A DNA stretch of 64,000 bases, from positions 77,664,643 to 77,728,642 of the forward strand of contig CM049307.1 of NCBI GenBank assembly GCA_026874595.1. Reading direction: 5' to 3'. Under the pieces are notes generated by a model. It made no database searches. It was given only the letters and a program-made list of their open reading frames with translations, and had not been told where the DNA came from. The position numbers and the translations under genes are program-made. The DNA is from Sipunculus nudus. Its lineage: Eukaryota; Annelida; Sipuncula; Golfingiida; Sipunculidae. Within the stretch, counting starts at the first letter, position 1; each line of letters begins with the position of its first letter. This document shows positions 27,067 through 36,736 of this stretch, piece by piece.

Positions 27067-27421
27067 CCTAACGCGCTCTGCCCCCACGTACAGGATTGTA
27101 CGATAGGAGACATTGCAAAGAGGAGGGGACTCTCACAGATTCTCAAACCAGGACTGAACTTTGTTTGCATATTCTTGTTGTTAGTATTACCAAACATTTG
27201 ACCAACATTGTGGGGTGTTTTTGGCATGCGTTATAAAGAGGTATTCGACATTGTGTTCATGTGTTGTGTTGTTTTTGGGATCGGCGTGTTGTGTGTGTGT
27301 TTGAACATAACCATGTACGCAACATATAACAAACAACGAATGCTTGCGACTATAAACCTTTATTAGATAACAGTTCCAAAACATTTTACAACGTCTTTGA
27401 CAATTACCGCTCCAATCCCTT
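27067..27421. other. Convergent 3' gap
   Basis: 355 bases with no gene. It contains TTTATT at 27359-27364 for the minus-strand capsid gene and no AATAAA for the plus-strand gene. Confidence 0.5.
27359..27364 (-). terminator. Poly(A) signal, candidate capsid gene
   Basis: TTTATT (AATAAA on minus) 58 bases after the stop of the 1,622 aa gene. Confidence 0.6.
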
Positions 27422-30400
27422 TCATGCCATTGGACGGCCTCCAGACGTGGCAGGGTTGGCATTTGGGTTGAATAGTAATGTGTTAAACCCGTTCAATTTG
27501 TAGTTTCCGTCAGGGAAGCGCGTGGGCTCACCCCATGTACGGTTATCCAAGGACAGGTGAGGGGCTGAACAAGATGTCATTGGCACGGCCCCGCCTAGGA
27601 CGTGGCTGAGATGTCGGTACTGGCCCGGGCTATTGGACAGGCTCATCGGACTGATATGTGTGTGGCTTGCATCTCCTTTTGTCCCGACCTTCCATCCGGG
27701 TACAGGAACGTCTGCTCCTGGTGTTTTCCTTTTCCTCCCTAGATGGCCAAGTTCCATGTTCTCCAACAGTTCGGTCAGGCCGCGGTCCAGTCCGTTGTGA
27801 ACGGGTGACCTCTCAGCAATCGTCTGAGGCATGCGCAACAGTTCCCCTACACTCGTCTGTGAATGTCCTACGTAAGCCAAGGAGAACGGCAATGATGCCC
27901 ACGGGTTGCTGAAACCGGAAGCCTCCCCCGTGAAAAACATGGAGCGGGTCATCCGGTTGGCACAGTCTTGAAAAGCGTCCGACTTGCCCGGGTTACGCAC
28001 GTCCACGACGTTGCAGAACGCTTCCAGTGGCATGCAAGTAGGCACCAACAGTATATCGGTTGTGGACTTTTCTGCCTGGCCGCGACCCGCGTCCCTCTCT
28101 GGCCAATAGGCGCTGTGTCCTTGAACGTAACCGGCTGTCTTTTGCAGGGGATCTGCGCCTGTGGAGCTTGCGGTCATCTTTCCGGCGAGACTGCTCCCGT
28201 ACGCCTTTGCACTTTCCACGTACAACGTAGCCACGTCAGATGTTATGTTTCGTGCGTTCCTGTCGATGCCTTGCCAGGAGACCCTTGGGTGGTATGCCCC
28301 GTCTGTGCGGTTTCCTGTGAACATGGCGTGCGGCACAACGAGGCCTGATGTGCCCATCTTGGTTTCAGAAAAACGGAGCATTTCTTGCACGATCGTGCCA
28401 CTGTGAGTGTCGTTGATCGTCTCTTGCGTGTGCACGGGTCCCTGTCTGAGCCATATACTCGCAGGGGTGGCTGCGAACAGGTGTTCTGTTTCCACTTTGT
28501 CGTGTTGCAGCACCATGCAACCCAGGGTGGCATGACCTGCCTGCTTTGCAAGAGCGCATATACCGGCTGCTGTTGCATATGTCTGTTGTACAGGTGTTAT
28601 CATCACCCTGGCCTCCGGGCTCAACTGCGAAAGTGCTACGCGGCGCGAGTGAATGCCGTCTCGCTGAACTGGGTGATGTGCCGCAGCGTAAAGGTATATG
28701 TCCGGCTGCATGTCACACCCGTTGTACCGTGGTATATCCTTTCCAATCAATTTTCCTTTATTTTCCGTTAGGGTTTCGCACATGTTTACGTCCATCACTT
28801 CTAGGGACAAGGGCAGGGGAAACCACAGTGTTTGGGCTGTTTCATCTGTGACAATCTTTTTTGCAGCCTCCAGTTTCGTTTTGGTGGATGGTTTTATCAA
28901 GCCGGTGTCGTCGTCGTATTCGAACGTGATACCCTCAAATGTTTTCAGCGTAATGTGGCTCACGTCACCAGAAATGTCGACGGCGTTTTTTAGGAAGACC
29001 CCGTCCGTGCATAATGCAGTTTCCGTTCTGTAAAGGCCACCGTTTGTTGTTTTCATACGCAGACTGGCTGCCGGTACAGCTGATATGCGGAAAACCGTGT
29101 TATCTAAAGGGTAGAATTGTGTTTGAGTGTCCCAGGATGAGTGTCGGTTATTTCGAGCTGTCTTTTTGAATAAGTCCCTCGCTGTAGCCACCGTGACACA
29201 CGCGGCCATCTGTTGGTTATCCTGACGTGGTTTAACAGCTGTCATTGTGCTCCCGCAAAGTTGCTGCATTATGCTGTAAAATGTCTTCATTTGAATCATG
29301 TCTTGTGGCGTTGCTGTTTGGAATATATTAGTTGGTATCTTAACATGAAATTTGCTATACGCGTTTGTCTGATCACGTTTTGCCTTTTTAGTCACATCGT
29401 ACTTAGTTGGGTGAGTAGCAAACTCATCCGGATCCTGCCGCATCCATGCGAAACACGTCACGTCCGTTGAGTCTTTCATGTCGACATGCTGCCACATGTT
29501 AGACGCCGTCACGCCCATTGGTAGCGGTGTGGGTAAAGCAAGGTCTGTACAACTGCTGATTTCTTGACTACGCCGTAGTAATATTGCAGATTCTTTTTTT
29601 GTGAACGTCACTGCCTCGGATGACACGAGTTTTGCTGCTATCTGCCCGTGACCCAAAACCTGCAGATCGGCAGCTAACCGTTTCATCAAACACCCTGCGA
29701 CATCTTCAGTTAACTTCACTATGCCACGGCATGCTTGTTGTAGTTTTTGTAAAGGCGGGAACTGCCTCAATACAGGGGGGAGTGGCACTGTTGCGATCGC
29801 CTTCATCAGCGTCAGGTTTGAGTCGCATGTCAGCACCCCTCCGAAAGCGGAAAATATGTAAGCTGACCGTAGCAGGTACTGGAATTCAATGCTTTCTCCA
29901 TTTTCACAAACGTGTGTGTGAAATTTTTCGACGAACAACATGTCAGTGGGGTACTTGGCGATCAGCATCGCTTCCCAGCGTTTGCAGAGCAGGTCTTGAC
30001 AAGAGTGGTTCAACGACGTACTCCAGACCCTGGCTGCCTCTGAGCGCGGATCAGTGGGGTCCAACAGGTAAGGGTAATGCGTCCTCGCTATGCTCTCACC
30101 CGCGTCCTGAACGCTGGACAGGGGTCGGAGACAGAGCGGTATATTTTCAAGATGAAATCTCGGTACGAACAGCGCGGATGTTCCTTCCTTGAACCCGTCT
30201 GGTATTGTACCACCTGTTATTTCACACAATTTTGAAAAAGATGTTTTGTCAAGATTCTTTGGGATGAAGTGTAGCGTCTGGAAGGGGTTAGGTTGGTCAT
30301 GGAGCAGACGCACAGATCCCGCTTGGTGATAGTTCATGTGGTCCACATTACTCAGGCTGCGCTGCAGAGGCAATAGCAGTGTGTTCTCACAGGTCCATCC

Positions 30401-32290
30401 GTACGATCTCGCCATAGGCCCTTCAGTTTCATGCAACCTCAAAGCTGTGGTCGATACGTCATGGTGTGCAACAACATCACACAGGGATGCTCGGGTTTTT
30501 GGAGGAAAGACGTCCCATACTCCTGCAGTGTGTGTACTTTCGTCATTTCTCCCGGAAGGTCCGGATGTCCCTGCAGCATGCAGTTTGGAAGGCGTGTTGT
30601 ACCTTTTAGTTGTACTCACGAAATTGTACAGGTCCGGGTTGAAAAGGACGTCGATCAGTGCCTGGAGAGCCGTAACGGTTTCGTCGCGGCCCCCGTAGGT
30701 TTTCCACGTCATGCTCACGGGCACTTGCAGGCGTTGTTTTGCGCTCGGGTTCCTGACTGGGTGTGGGTCACCTAGGTTTCCTGTAGTACAAGACGGGTTC
30801 TGCAAGCGGTCCAGCACGTAGTCTAGTTGACTGCACAGCGCTATCGGTGTGGTCTGCGTCACGTGCAGTATGTCCCGTGTCACATCACGGTCCACGCGGC
30901 GTGTCACGTCTGTCACATCGCTGACGTCTTTCGAAAACAAGACCAGACCGTCTCTGTGGGTCAACCCCGGGAATGTCTGTACCACGTAACCCTTTTCCAC
31001 TCCAGCGAAAAGAGTCTCCGTAGGTTCCCCGTTGCTGTCGACAGGGCCCCGCATGATCGAGACGTATTCTTCGGCTGTCGGTTCTCTGTCTTTCACGGTC
31101 TCTTTGTTGCTGTGTATGTTAAGGACCATGATACCCGTATGTGCGATCATCTGTTCCTCCGTTTTGTTTATGCGGAGCACACCACGGCGCAAGTCTATCA
31201 GCACGCGGTACATTGACATACCTTGAGCCATCTGCTGGTAAGTCTCGGGTCCCATCAGCACCACACACAGAACATCCGAGGCATCGAACAGTTCACTTTC
31301 CGAGGACAAAAGATCTTTCATCCGTTGCAGGTGAAGCTTCTGAGTGATGCTGGGCGGGTCGGCTCCCGGTCTGCTGAGCTGGGCCTCAGCTTCCTCCACG
31401 GCGACTTTCAATTTTGCCTTTGCTCCAGACCAAGGCGCCCCTTCGTCTCTTTGCGACCTCTCGCGGATGAAAGGAATCCGGTCACACTGCTGGCTGCACT
31501 GGTTCGCCAGGCGGCGGACAGCGCCGTATGCGTCCAGCCGGACTGAAAACAGGTTCGCCATAAACATCCTCGCCGCCTCATTCAGTGCCTGACATTTCAT
31601 AAGAGCTATGCGGTTGGGGTCAGGGGCACGTTGCAGCTGCAACCTGGTAGCGTACAGTGCCCGCATAATGGCTGCGTCCGGCGATATGTCCCTCAGGAAC
31701 TCGCCCATGTGGGCCATGTTTCCGGCGCGCAGACTCGTTATGAGGTCCCTCATGCCGTCTTGCATCATATACCCGAACCGGACGATAGGTTCTGTGGTGT
31801 GAGCATCGTTTGTTTCACTGGCCAACTTTGTGCGTAATACGTTCAGCACGTCAAAGGGCACATCCAGGTAGGCTGAATGTGACAAGGCGAAGGTGAATTT
31901 CTTTTTCCGCCTCTGAACTGTCCTCGGGGGCGCCTTGTCTGACTGTGGCGGTTCCGACATCACAGCGTCTTTACTGACGTATTCGACATCTTCGTACCTG
32001 CAGTCCATCATGTGCGGATCGAAACTTTGCACCAAGCAAACGCCCAGGGGTGTGTTTTGAACGCCTCGCACTGACGCACCCGCCACATAGCATTTATAAT
32101 ATCTGATAAATTTGGATTCCAGCAACCGTGCATCCATAGGGTCGTTTTCCAGCAGTCCTCCCGTGGCGTAACTCTTCGCTAGTGTGTACAGTTCCTGTAC
32201 GCCCGTGTTGAGGTAAGGGGCCAGGTGATGGTTGTCAAATGCAAAGGCCCAAGGCCCCAGTTGTGGGTGTGGCGGTGGTATAGCGGCCAT
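27422..32290 (-). CDS. Candidate major capsid protein
   Basis: 1,622 residues with an ATG start in a Pro-rich N terminus (Met-Ala-Ala-Ile-Pro-Pro-Pro). It is the second largest protein of the window, soluble throughout, without signal peptide, membrane spans or long coiled coils, and with an even mix of hydrophobic and polar residues. This is the profile of a herpesvirus HK97-fold major capsid protein; known family members run around 1,200-1,400 residues, so this one would be long. The N-terminal 60 residues with alternating helices could be the N-lasso region. The last 150 residues are Pro/Gly/Asn-rich. The identification rests on size, composition and the herpesvirus context, not on a motif. 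The alternative is a large tegument or inner capsid-associated protein. Confidence 0.5.
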   Translation of the reverse strand: MAAIPPPHPQLGPWAFAFDNHHLAPYLNTGVQELYTLAKSYATGGLLENDPMDARLLESKFIRYYKCYVAGASVRGVQNTPLGVCLVQSFDPHMMDCRYEDVEYVSKDAVMSEPPQSDKAPPRTVQRRKKKFTFALSHSAYLDVPFDVLNVLRTKLASETNDAHTTEPIVRFGYMMQDGMRDLITSLRAGNMAHMGEFLRDISPDAAIMRALYATRLQLQRAPDPNRIALMKCQALNEAARMFMANLFSVRLDAYGAVRRLANQCSQQCDRIPFIRERSQRDEGAPWSGAKAKLKVAVEEAEAQLSRPGADPPSITQKLHLQRMKDLLSSESELFDASDVLCVVLMGPETYQQMAQGMSMYRVLIDLRRGVLRINKTEEQMIAHTGIMVLNIHSNKETVKDREPTAEEYVSIMRGPVDSNGEPTETLFAGVEKGYVVQTFPGLTHRDGLVLFSKDVSDVTDVTRRVDRDVTRDILHVTQTTPIALCSQLDYVLDRLQNPSCTTGNLGDPHPVRNPSAKQRLQVPVSMTWKTYGGRDETVTALQALIDVLFNPDLYNFVSTTKRYNTPSKLHAAGTSGPSGRNDESTHTAGVWDVFPPKTRASLCDVVAHHDVSTTALRLHETEGPMARSYGWTCENTLLLPLQRSLSNVDHMNYHQAGSVRLLHDQPNPFQTLHFIPKNLDKTSFSKLCEITGGTIPDGFKEGTSALFVPRFHLENIPLCLRPLSSVQDAGESIARTHYPYLLDPTDPRSEAARVWSTSLNHSCQDLLCKRWEAMLIAKYPTDMLFVEKFHTHVCENGESIEFQYLLRSAYIFSAFGGVLTCDSNLTLMKAIATVPLPPVLRQFPPLQKLQQACRGIVKLTEDVAGCLMKRLAADLQVLGHGQIAAKLVSSEAVTFTKKESAILLRRSQEISSCTDLALPTPLPMGVTASNMWQHVDMKDSTDVTCFAWMRQDPDEFATHPTKYDVTKKAKRDQTNAYSKFHVKIPTNIFQTATPQDMIQMKTFYSIMQQLCGSTMTAVKPRQDNQQMAACVTVATARDLFKKTARNNRHSSWDTQTQFYPLDNTVFRISAVPAASLRMKTTNGGLYRTETALCTDGVFLKNAVDISGDVSHITLKTFEGITFEYDDDTGLIKPSTKTKLEAAKKIVTDETAQTLWFPLPLSLEVMDVNMCETLTENKGKLIGKDIPRYNGCDMQPDIYLYAAAHHPVQRDGIHSRRVALSQLSPEARVMITPVQQTYATAAGICALAKQAGHATLGCMVLQHDKVETEHLFAATPASIWLRQGPVHTQETINDTHSGTIVQEMLRFSETKMGTSGLVVPHAMFTGNRTDGAYHPRVSWQGIDRNARNITSDVATLYVESAKAYGSSLAGKMTASSTGADPLQKTAGYVQGHSAYWPERDAGRGQAEKSTTDILLVPTCMPLEAFCNVVDVRNPGKSDAFQDCANRMTRSMFFTGEASGFSNPWASLPFSLAYVGHSQTSVGELLRMPQTIAERSPVHNGLDRGLTELLENMELGHLGRKRKTPGADVPVPGWKVGTKGDASHTHISPMSLSNSPGQYRHLSHVLGGAVPMTSCSAPHLSLDNRTWGEPTRFPDGNYKLNGFNTLLFNPNANPATSGGRPMA

Positions 32291-32553
32291 GTTGCGGATC
32301 CTCGAGGGTAAACAAAAACAAAAACGTGTTTTCCGTTATACCTTTGGTTGTCACTGTTCTCAATTCCCGTAACGGCTCGATAACGAATTGACATGAACGT
32401 TGATGTAAAGAGAGAACGAGGTCAATGGCCCCTTTCCAAATACAGGTCTGTGTCAGTAGCGGCTGTGTGGTTCTGTTGGTTATTGGATTGGGGGTGTTCC
32501 TACTGTTCAGGTTGTTGTATATGATTGCCCTAATAACGAAAGCATAGACAACG
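32291..32553. promoter_or_regulatory. Divergent promoter gap beside the capsid gene
   Basis: 263 bases between the divergent starts of the candidate capsid gene and the four-helix membrane protein. A+T-rich blocks are present but no strong TATA box; TATATGA near 32517 is the closest match for the rightward gene. Confidence 0.35.
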
Positions 32554-33213
32554 ATGAACGGCAAGGCGTCATTCGTCAGAGGTCGCCGTCTTCGTATCAT
32601 GTTCGCCTTTGTTCTTGTGTCTGCATACGGCATTATCATCACAACAGGCGCGGCACATATATCTTTATGTGACGACAGTTCTTTTCTTCCTATTTGTATG
32701 ATACAATATGGATCCAGCATGATCTGCTTGACTGTGTTCGCGTACCGTATTTCCGGAAGGAACAACCCAAGGGAGACGAAGATGTCCGCTCATGAGGGAC
32801 GTAATAAACATACGTTTGGGAGTAGACGAGGACCTCGAAAAAACACTTACATATTCAGAGACGAAAAAGATGACAATGGAGGTGACACGTGTGAGGAAAA
32901 CCATGAAGGCGAAAGGTTACTGGTGCATGACAAAGAGAACGTGCGTGGCACGAAGGGTGATCCACGTGATTTTTACAGTCTCACGGGGATGGTAACAGCC
33001 TCTTCCAAATCCGCAATCGTGTCTGGTTTGCATGTGATCATGATCATCCCTTGGTTCATAAGTTTCTTGGTGCAGATGGTGCGCGTGGCGAAAACAGGAA
33101 TAGTTCAGCCCCCGTGCATCACGTTCTACGTACTCTCTGCCATGTACCTGTTATTCACTGCAGCCGCCCTCGTCCTTGAAACCACTCAGCACGCCCTTTG
33201 GGACAGATCGTGA
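32554..33213 (+). CDS. Four-span membrane protein
   Basis: 219 residues. Two hydrophobic helices near the N terminus (about residues 13-35 and 42-64), a charged loop of about 80 residues rich in Arg, Lys, Glu and Asp (basic then acidic), then two more helices (about 150-172 and 186-208). Both ends would be on the same side of the membrane. The shape resembles tetraspanin-like or gM/gN-type small membrane proteins, but the four helices carry no family motif that I recognise. It opens a rightward block of four genes ending at 36376. Confidence 0.65.
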   Translation: MNGKASFVRGRRLRIMFAFVLVSAYGIIITTGAAHISLCDDSSFLPICMIQYGSSMICLTVFAYRISGRNNPRETKMSAHEGRNKHTFGSRRGPRKNTYIFRDEKDDNGGDTCEENHEGERLLVHDKENVRGTKGDPRDFYSLTGMVTASSKSAIVSGLHVIMIIPWFISFLVQMVRVAKTGIVQPPCITFYVLSAMYLLFTAAALVLETTQHALWDRS

Positions 33214-33665
33214 ACGCTATTTGCATTTGCTGGTGAGCAGGTGTTGGATGCTCAGGCACAGGAACGTTGAAACGACACAATAATGAAAAAATGTGTGACA
33301 CTTCGTCTCTCGAATAATTGCCTGATCGTGCAGTTACAAACCGGCGTCCTCCTAAGTGTACTGTTATCCGTGATAAACGCCTCGACTAGCCGGACATGTG
33401 TCCCAGACGTTAACCCGGATGTCGACATTTGGCCGCGGCAATGACACTCAACTTCTCCGACGACTTGCTACCAAAATATCTGTGGACGTTCCCACGTGAG
33501 TGCGAAAGTCGTGCGCGTGACGTGTGTAGCAATTTGCAGTAACACCGTTTTCGGGCGTGAGTGGTTTCGCAAATTAAAGACAGGATACCAGGCATTGCAC
33601 TATCGCCGCACGCAAAGTCGTTCACGCCACATTAGACAAGTTTGCTGATACGCTCGAATAACGGT
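33214..33665. other. Gap without recognised gene
   Basis: About 450 bases. A possible ATTAAA poly(A) signal at 33573-33578 and short frames on both strands without features. It separates the membrane protein from the Bcl-2-like gene. Confidence 0.45.
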
Positions 33666-34205
33666 ATGCGTAGAAGATATCCGCTTGTTATGCCCCATTC
33701 TACGGCCAGGCGAATCGTGAATCATCTTTTCGTATGTCAATTCCCTGAACGCCACGATAACCGCTCAGTCTGCTCTGATTGTTTTATACCGTACGCGCAC
33801 GTGGAAATTGCACTGGGAGGGTGCATAAAGCAATTGGAAAACATGAAGGACATCAAAGTTGCGGGAGAGAGGTGGTGGTCATGTCTGAACGGGCAACATG
33901 ACATTGAAAAGAGTCTGAATATCATACTAGGCCGCGTGGCGAACGGTTTCTGCTATTATGGACACGCTTTGGTTTTTTTCGCATTCGCTTTGTCTGTTCG
34001 TCGTCAGCTGGAACGCAATGGCGTCCCGCTGGAAACCATTAAATGTGTGTCCTCTGTTTTCGTCAGGTGGGCTTATTTGTACGTGGTTAACCCGTCAATT
34101 CACAAGAACCATGCTTCTCCTGGGCTTTTCACAGGATGGATGCCACATGGGGTGCCAGGTTGGGTTTCTTTTTTCTGTCAGATCGCGAAAGCCATCGCTG
34201 CATAA
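33666..34205 (+). CDS. Possible Bcl-2-like apoptosis regulator
   Basis: 179 residues from the first ATG at 33666; the frame opens at a TTG at 33642. Helical throughout. Residues about 92-112 (Ala-Asn-Gly-Phe-x-x-Tyr-Gly-His-Ala-Leu-Val-Phe-Phe-Ala-Phe) align with the BH1 pattern Asn-Trp-Gly-Arg-x-x-Ala-x-x-Phe. Residues about 147-158 (Lys-Asn-His-Ala-Ser-Pro-Gly-Leu-Phe-Thr-Gly-Trp) resemble the BH2 region. A Leu-Gly-Gly-Cys-Ile-Lys-Gln-Leu-Glu segment near 50 could be a degenerate BH3. A mildly hydrophobic C terminus follows, as in membrane-docked Bcl-2 proteins. Viral Bcl-2 proteins usually block mitochondrial apoptosis by binding BH3 peptides. Identity is low, so this is a candidate only. 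Confidence 0.42.
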   Translation: MRRRYPLVMPHSTARRIVNHLFVCQFPERHDNRSVCSDCFIPYAHVEIALGGCIKQLENMKDIKVAGERWWSCLNGQHDIEKSLNIILGRVANGFCYYGHALVFFAFALSVRRQLERNGVPLETIKCVSSVFVRWAYLYVVNPSIHKNHASPGLFTGWMPHGVPGWVSFFCQIAKAIAA

Positions 34206-34314
34206 CAGAGACTTGTATTTGTGCAGTGGGGGATGTGTATCTGTCTGATGTCACAATGACAGCTGCCTCACCGATCAATGCGGGATCATTATCGTGCTGT
34301 GTGCGGCATTAAAT

Positions 34315-35505
34315 ATGGGACACACGACATTTCAGGTAGCCACTGGCCTAGCTGCGTCGATCGCCTGCATGGTTGCGGGGATCATCAGCGCTCTACACTT
34401 GTGGCACCCTGGGTGGTGGCCGGAGGACGACCACTGCGGTTGCATTTATTTACGCTCTGGACGCAACGCCTCTATGGAACCTTACTTTTTGCCACAAACC
34501 GCATATCCGACAAGCGCCTGCTGGTTGAGACGCCCACGTAGACTCAGGTGTACTGTCGGCATATTACTTTGCAGTGAGAACGCGTCACCTGTTCCTACCA
34601 CTGATTCGTCAGGTCGACCCCCGGAACGCCTTGTTGCGGCCTATGACGAGCTGCTGCAGGAGATGTTGTTTGACGCTGTGTGCTTCCCACTTGTGGGTCT
34701 ATGTTTGTTCGTTGTTTTTAGCATGCACTTGCGCAACGCTGCGCATAAACTGCATGTAGCTCACATCCGTATAATGGATGGTCTTCGTGAAAAAGCACAA
34801 CAGAAACTTGCAGACAAAACAACAGCTTGTAACGACAACCCAGCCGTCCCCGGAGGCCACAACCCAAAATCCGATGTATCGCGTCCGCGCTTCACGTATG
34901 CGGAACCGAATCTCGTAGTGCCGCCGACACAGGGCGAAAAACCCGATGAGAAACCTGCCATTCTCGACGGAGTGGACTCAATGGAAGCCGTTGTGTCCGA
35001 GGAAGCCGATCGGTACTTGCACACGGGCACCGATGAACCTCCTCCGCCGTATTCCCAGTTTGAATTCACCGGGTTCCACTGGCCGATCGGGAAAAATGAC
35101 CGAAAGAGCGTGTCCACACGACACAGACACAACAAGTTGGTCTGTTCCGGCGCGTGCGGAGCTTTGCATGCCATGGTTATATTTCTCACTGTGGCCTGTT
35201 TGATGGGGACGTATTCATCCCATCGCCTACGATCCTGTGACGCGTTCGTCCCCCAGTTTGCGTACTGGCACGCAGGCGTCTTAAGCGCGGGGTGTTGGGT
35301 GGTGTTGTATTACGTGTCACTTTTGGTGGAGCGCTGTGGCATTTGTCGGCGCAGTGGGAAACACTCTGACGGTGACTGTTACGTGTGCGAATCGTGTTGC
35401 TCACGTATAATCAGCAAGATTATTTGCACGATCCTGACGCTTTCTGTGCTAGCAGGTTTGGGGTACGTGTTATACACGTACGTGATAAAGCCAAGGGTAG
35501 CATGA
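34315..35505 (+). CDS. Multispanning membrane protein with PPxY motif
   Basis: 396 residues from the ATG at 34315; a GTG seven codons earlier opens the frame. Hydrophobic helices at about residues 7-28 (signal anchor), 118-140, 285-305, 318-340 and 370-390. A cytoplasm-type loop of about 140 residues lies between the second and third; near residue 240 it contains Glu-Pro-Pro-Pro-Pro-Tyr-Ser, a PPxY late-domain motif that recruits NEDD4-family ubiquitin ligases to drive budding or sorting. A cysteine cluster (Cys-Gly-Ile-Cys, Cys-Tyr-Val-Cys, Cys-Cys) sits between the last two helices and could bind metal or be lipidated. An Asn-Ala-Ser sequon lies in the first loop. Likely an envelope or vesicle protein. 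Confidence 0.65.
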   Translation: MGHTTFQVATGLAASIACMVAGIISALHLWHPGWWPEDDHCGCIYLRSGRNASMEPYFLPQTAYPTSACWLRRPRRLRCTVGILLCSENASPVPTTDSSGRPPERLVAAYDELLQEMLFDAVCFPLVGLCLFVVFSMHLRNAAHKLHVAHIRIMDGLREKAQQKLADKTTACNDNPAVPGGHNPKSDVSRPRFTYAEPNLVVPPTQGEKPDEKPAILDGVDSMEAVVSEEADRYLHTGTDEPPPPYSQFEFTGFHWPIGKNDRKSVSTRHRHNKLVCSGACGALHAMVIFLTVACLMGTYSSHRLRSCDAFVPQFAYWHAGVLSAGCWVVLYYVSLLVERCGICRRSGKHSDGDCYVCESCCSRIISKIICTILTLSVLAGLGYVLYTYVIKPRVA

Positions 35506-35530
35506 TGATATACACGTACCGCTATGAACC

Positions 35531-36376
35531 ATGACGACGGACGTTCTCGCGAGGCATGCAAAGACTGATACTGATCAGGACATGTCAGGTGTTGTCGATC
35601 CGTCGCAGAAAGGTGACAAGTACAGAAGAACTATGTCTTTCGATATCCGGAGTGGACGCACAGGTACGGTGCGCGAACCCGTGTCGCCGGGACCATCGAC
35701 GAGTGAGGTCAGTCACAACAGAGAGGTAGCAGATCTGAATGACCGATTTCGCTTGGCTTGTCGCATGACCGCTTGCACACGCCTAGCGGACGTATTGGAA
35801 CACAAGGCCTTGGCGAGTGAAAGAAAATACGGGATTACGGGAAGAGCCCTGACACTCGAATGGTACCGTATGCACAAAGACGAGTTGCAGCGTGCACGTG
35901 AAATGGCAAAACGAGCGGCCGCTCAAGTCCGTCAGACCGAACATACAGACAAACAGGTTGCTAGAGAAAAAGCCTTGCGTGAGGTATATCACTCGGGATC
36001 GACGAAAAATGCATTGTACGGTGCCGTTCGGCGCAACGTTATTGACCCTGTGAAAAGGCGTATTTTTAACACCCGGATGGAACGCGGATTGACGAACACG
36101 GTTCACAAGGAGAAAAGGCGTGCCTTAAAGGAGAGAAAAAAGCAGATGTGGTTACAGCGGCTGAACGACGTGAAAGATGCATGCGCAGATATGTGGTCCA
36201 GCGATTCAGAATCGGACGACGGTGAGGACGGCGAGGGAAGAGGACAAGGTGAAAATATGAAACTGGATGAAGAAATTGAGGAACTGTACCTTGCGCGTAA
36301 TATGCCCGAACCGATTACAGACGATCCTTGCGACAGGACCATGTGCGAAGATCGGACGGAACCGCCGCCCATATGA
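35531..36376 (+). CDS. Charged helical protein, 281 aa
   Basis: Starts at an ATG 25 bases after the previous stop. Long charged helices fill residues 60-220 with repeated Lys/Arg/Glu and Ala, consistent with a coiled coil or nucleic-acid-binding rod. A strongly basic stretch is followed by an acidic Ser-Asp-Ser-Glu-Ser-Asp-Asp cluster near residue 220 that looks like a casein-kinase-2 target. No domain recognised. A tegument or nucleoprotein role would fit, but the sequence does not show it. Followed by ATTAAA at 36518-36523. Confidence 0.65.
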   Translation: MTTDVLARHAKTDTDQDMSGVVDPSQKGDKYRRTMSFDIRSGRTGTVREPVSPGPSTSEVSHNREVADLNDRFRLACRMTACTRLADVLEHKALASERKYGITGRALTLEWYRMHKDELQRAREMAKRAAAQVRQTEHTDKQVAREKALREVYHSGSTKNALYGAVRRNVIDPVKRRIFNTRMERGLTNTVHKEKRRALKERKKQMWLQRLNDVKDACADMWSSDSESDDGEDGEGRGQGENMKLDEEIEELYLARNMPEPITDDPCDRTMCEDRTEPPPI

Positions 36377-36736
36377 TACAGTATAATGATTGTGTATAAA
36401 ATAACTGCAATGTTGGCACGTGTGATATATCAGACTTATATATCATCTGCGCCGAAATGTGTACCATATATGCTTTTTTTTGCTCCGTCACAGCTCTGCA
36501 TTGTATAGTGTTTTCATATTAAAGATTGATGTTCCTCTGTGATTCTGTATGTACTTTAAATGTGTAAAAGATAAAGCGTGTGCGTGTATACCACAACATA
36601 ATAATAGACTAAAGACACCAACGCAACGATATGAAAACCGTCTTTATTTCTGTGATAACACTTTATAAAAACATATATGTGAAATTGGGGAGGGGTGGGG
36701 GGGGGGGTTGCAGTGTAACGGCGGACCGCGCGAATG
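36377..36736. other. Convergent 3' gap with poly(G) tract
   Basis: 360 bases, no gene. ATTAAA at 36518-36523 for the plus block, TTTATT at 36643-36648 for the minus genes, and a run of guanines at 36687-36707 that ends in 11 uninterrupted G. Confidence 0.55.
36687..36707. repeat. G-rich tract, possible G-quadruplex
   Basis: Four G, A, four G, T, then eleven G in a row on the plus strand, 30 bases beyond the stop codon of the kinase-nuclease gene, i.e. in its 3' untranslated region on the other strand (C-rich in that mRNA). Confidence 0.7.
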
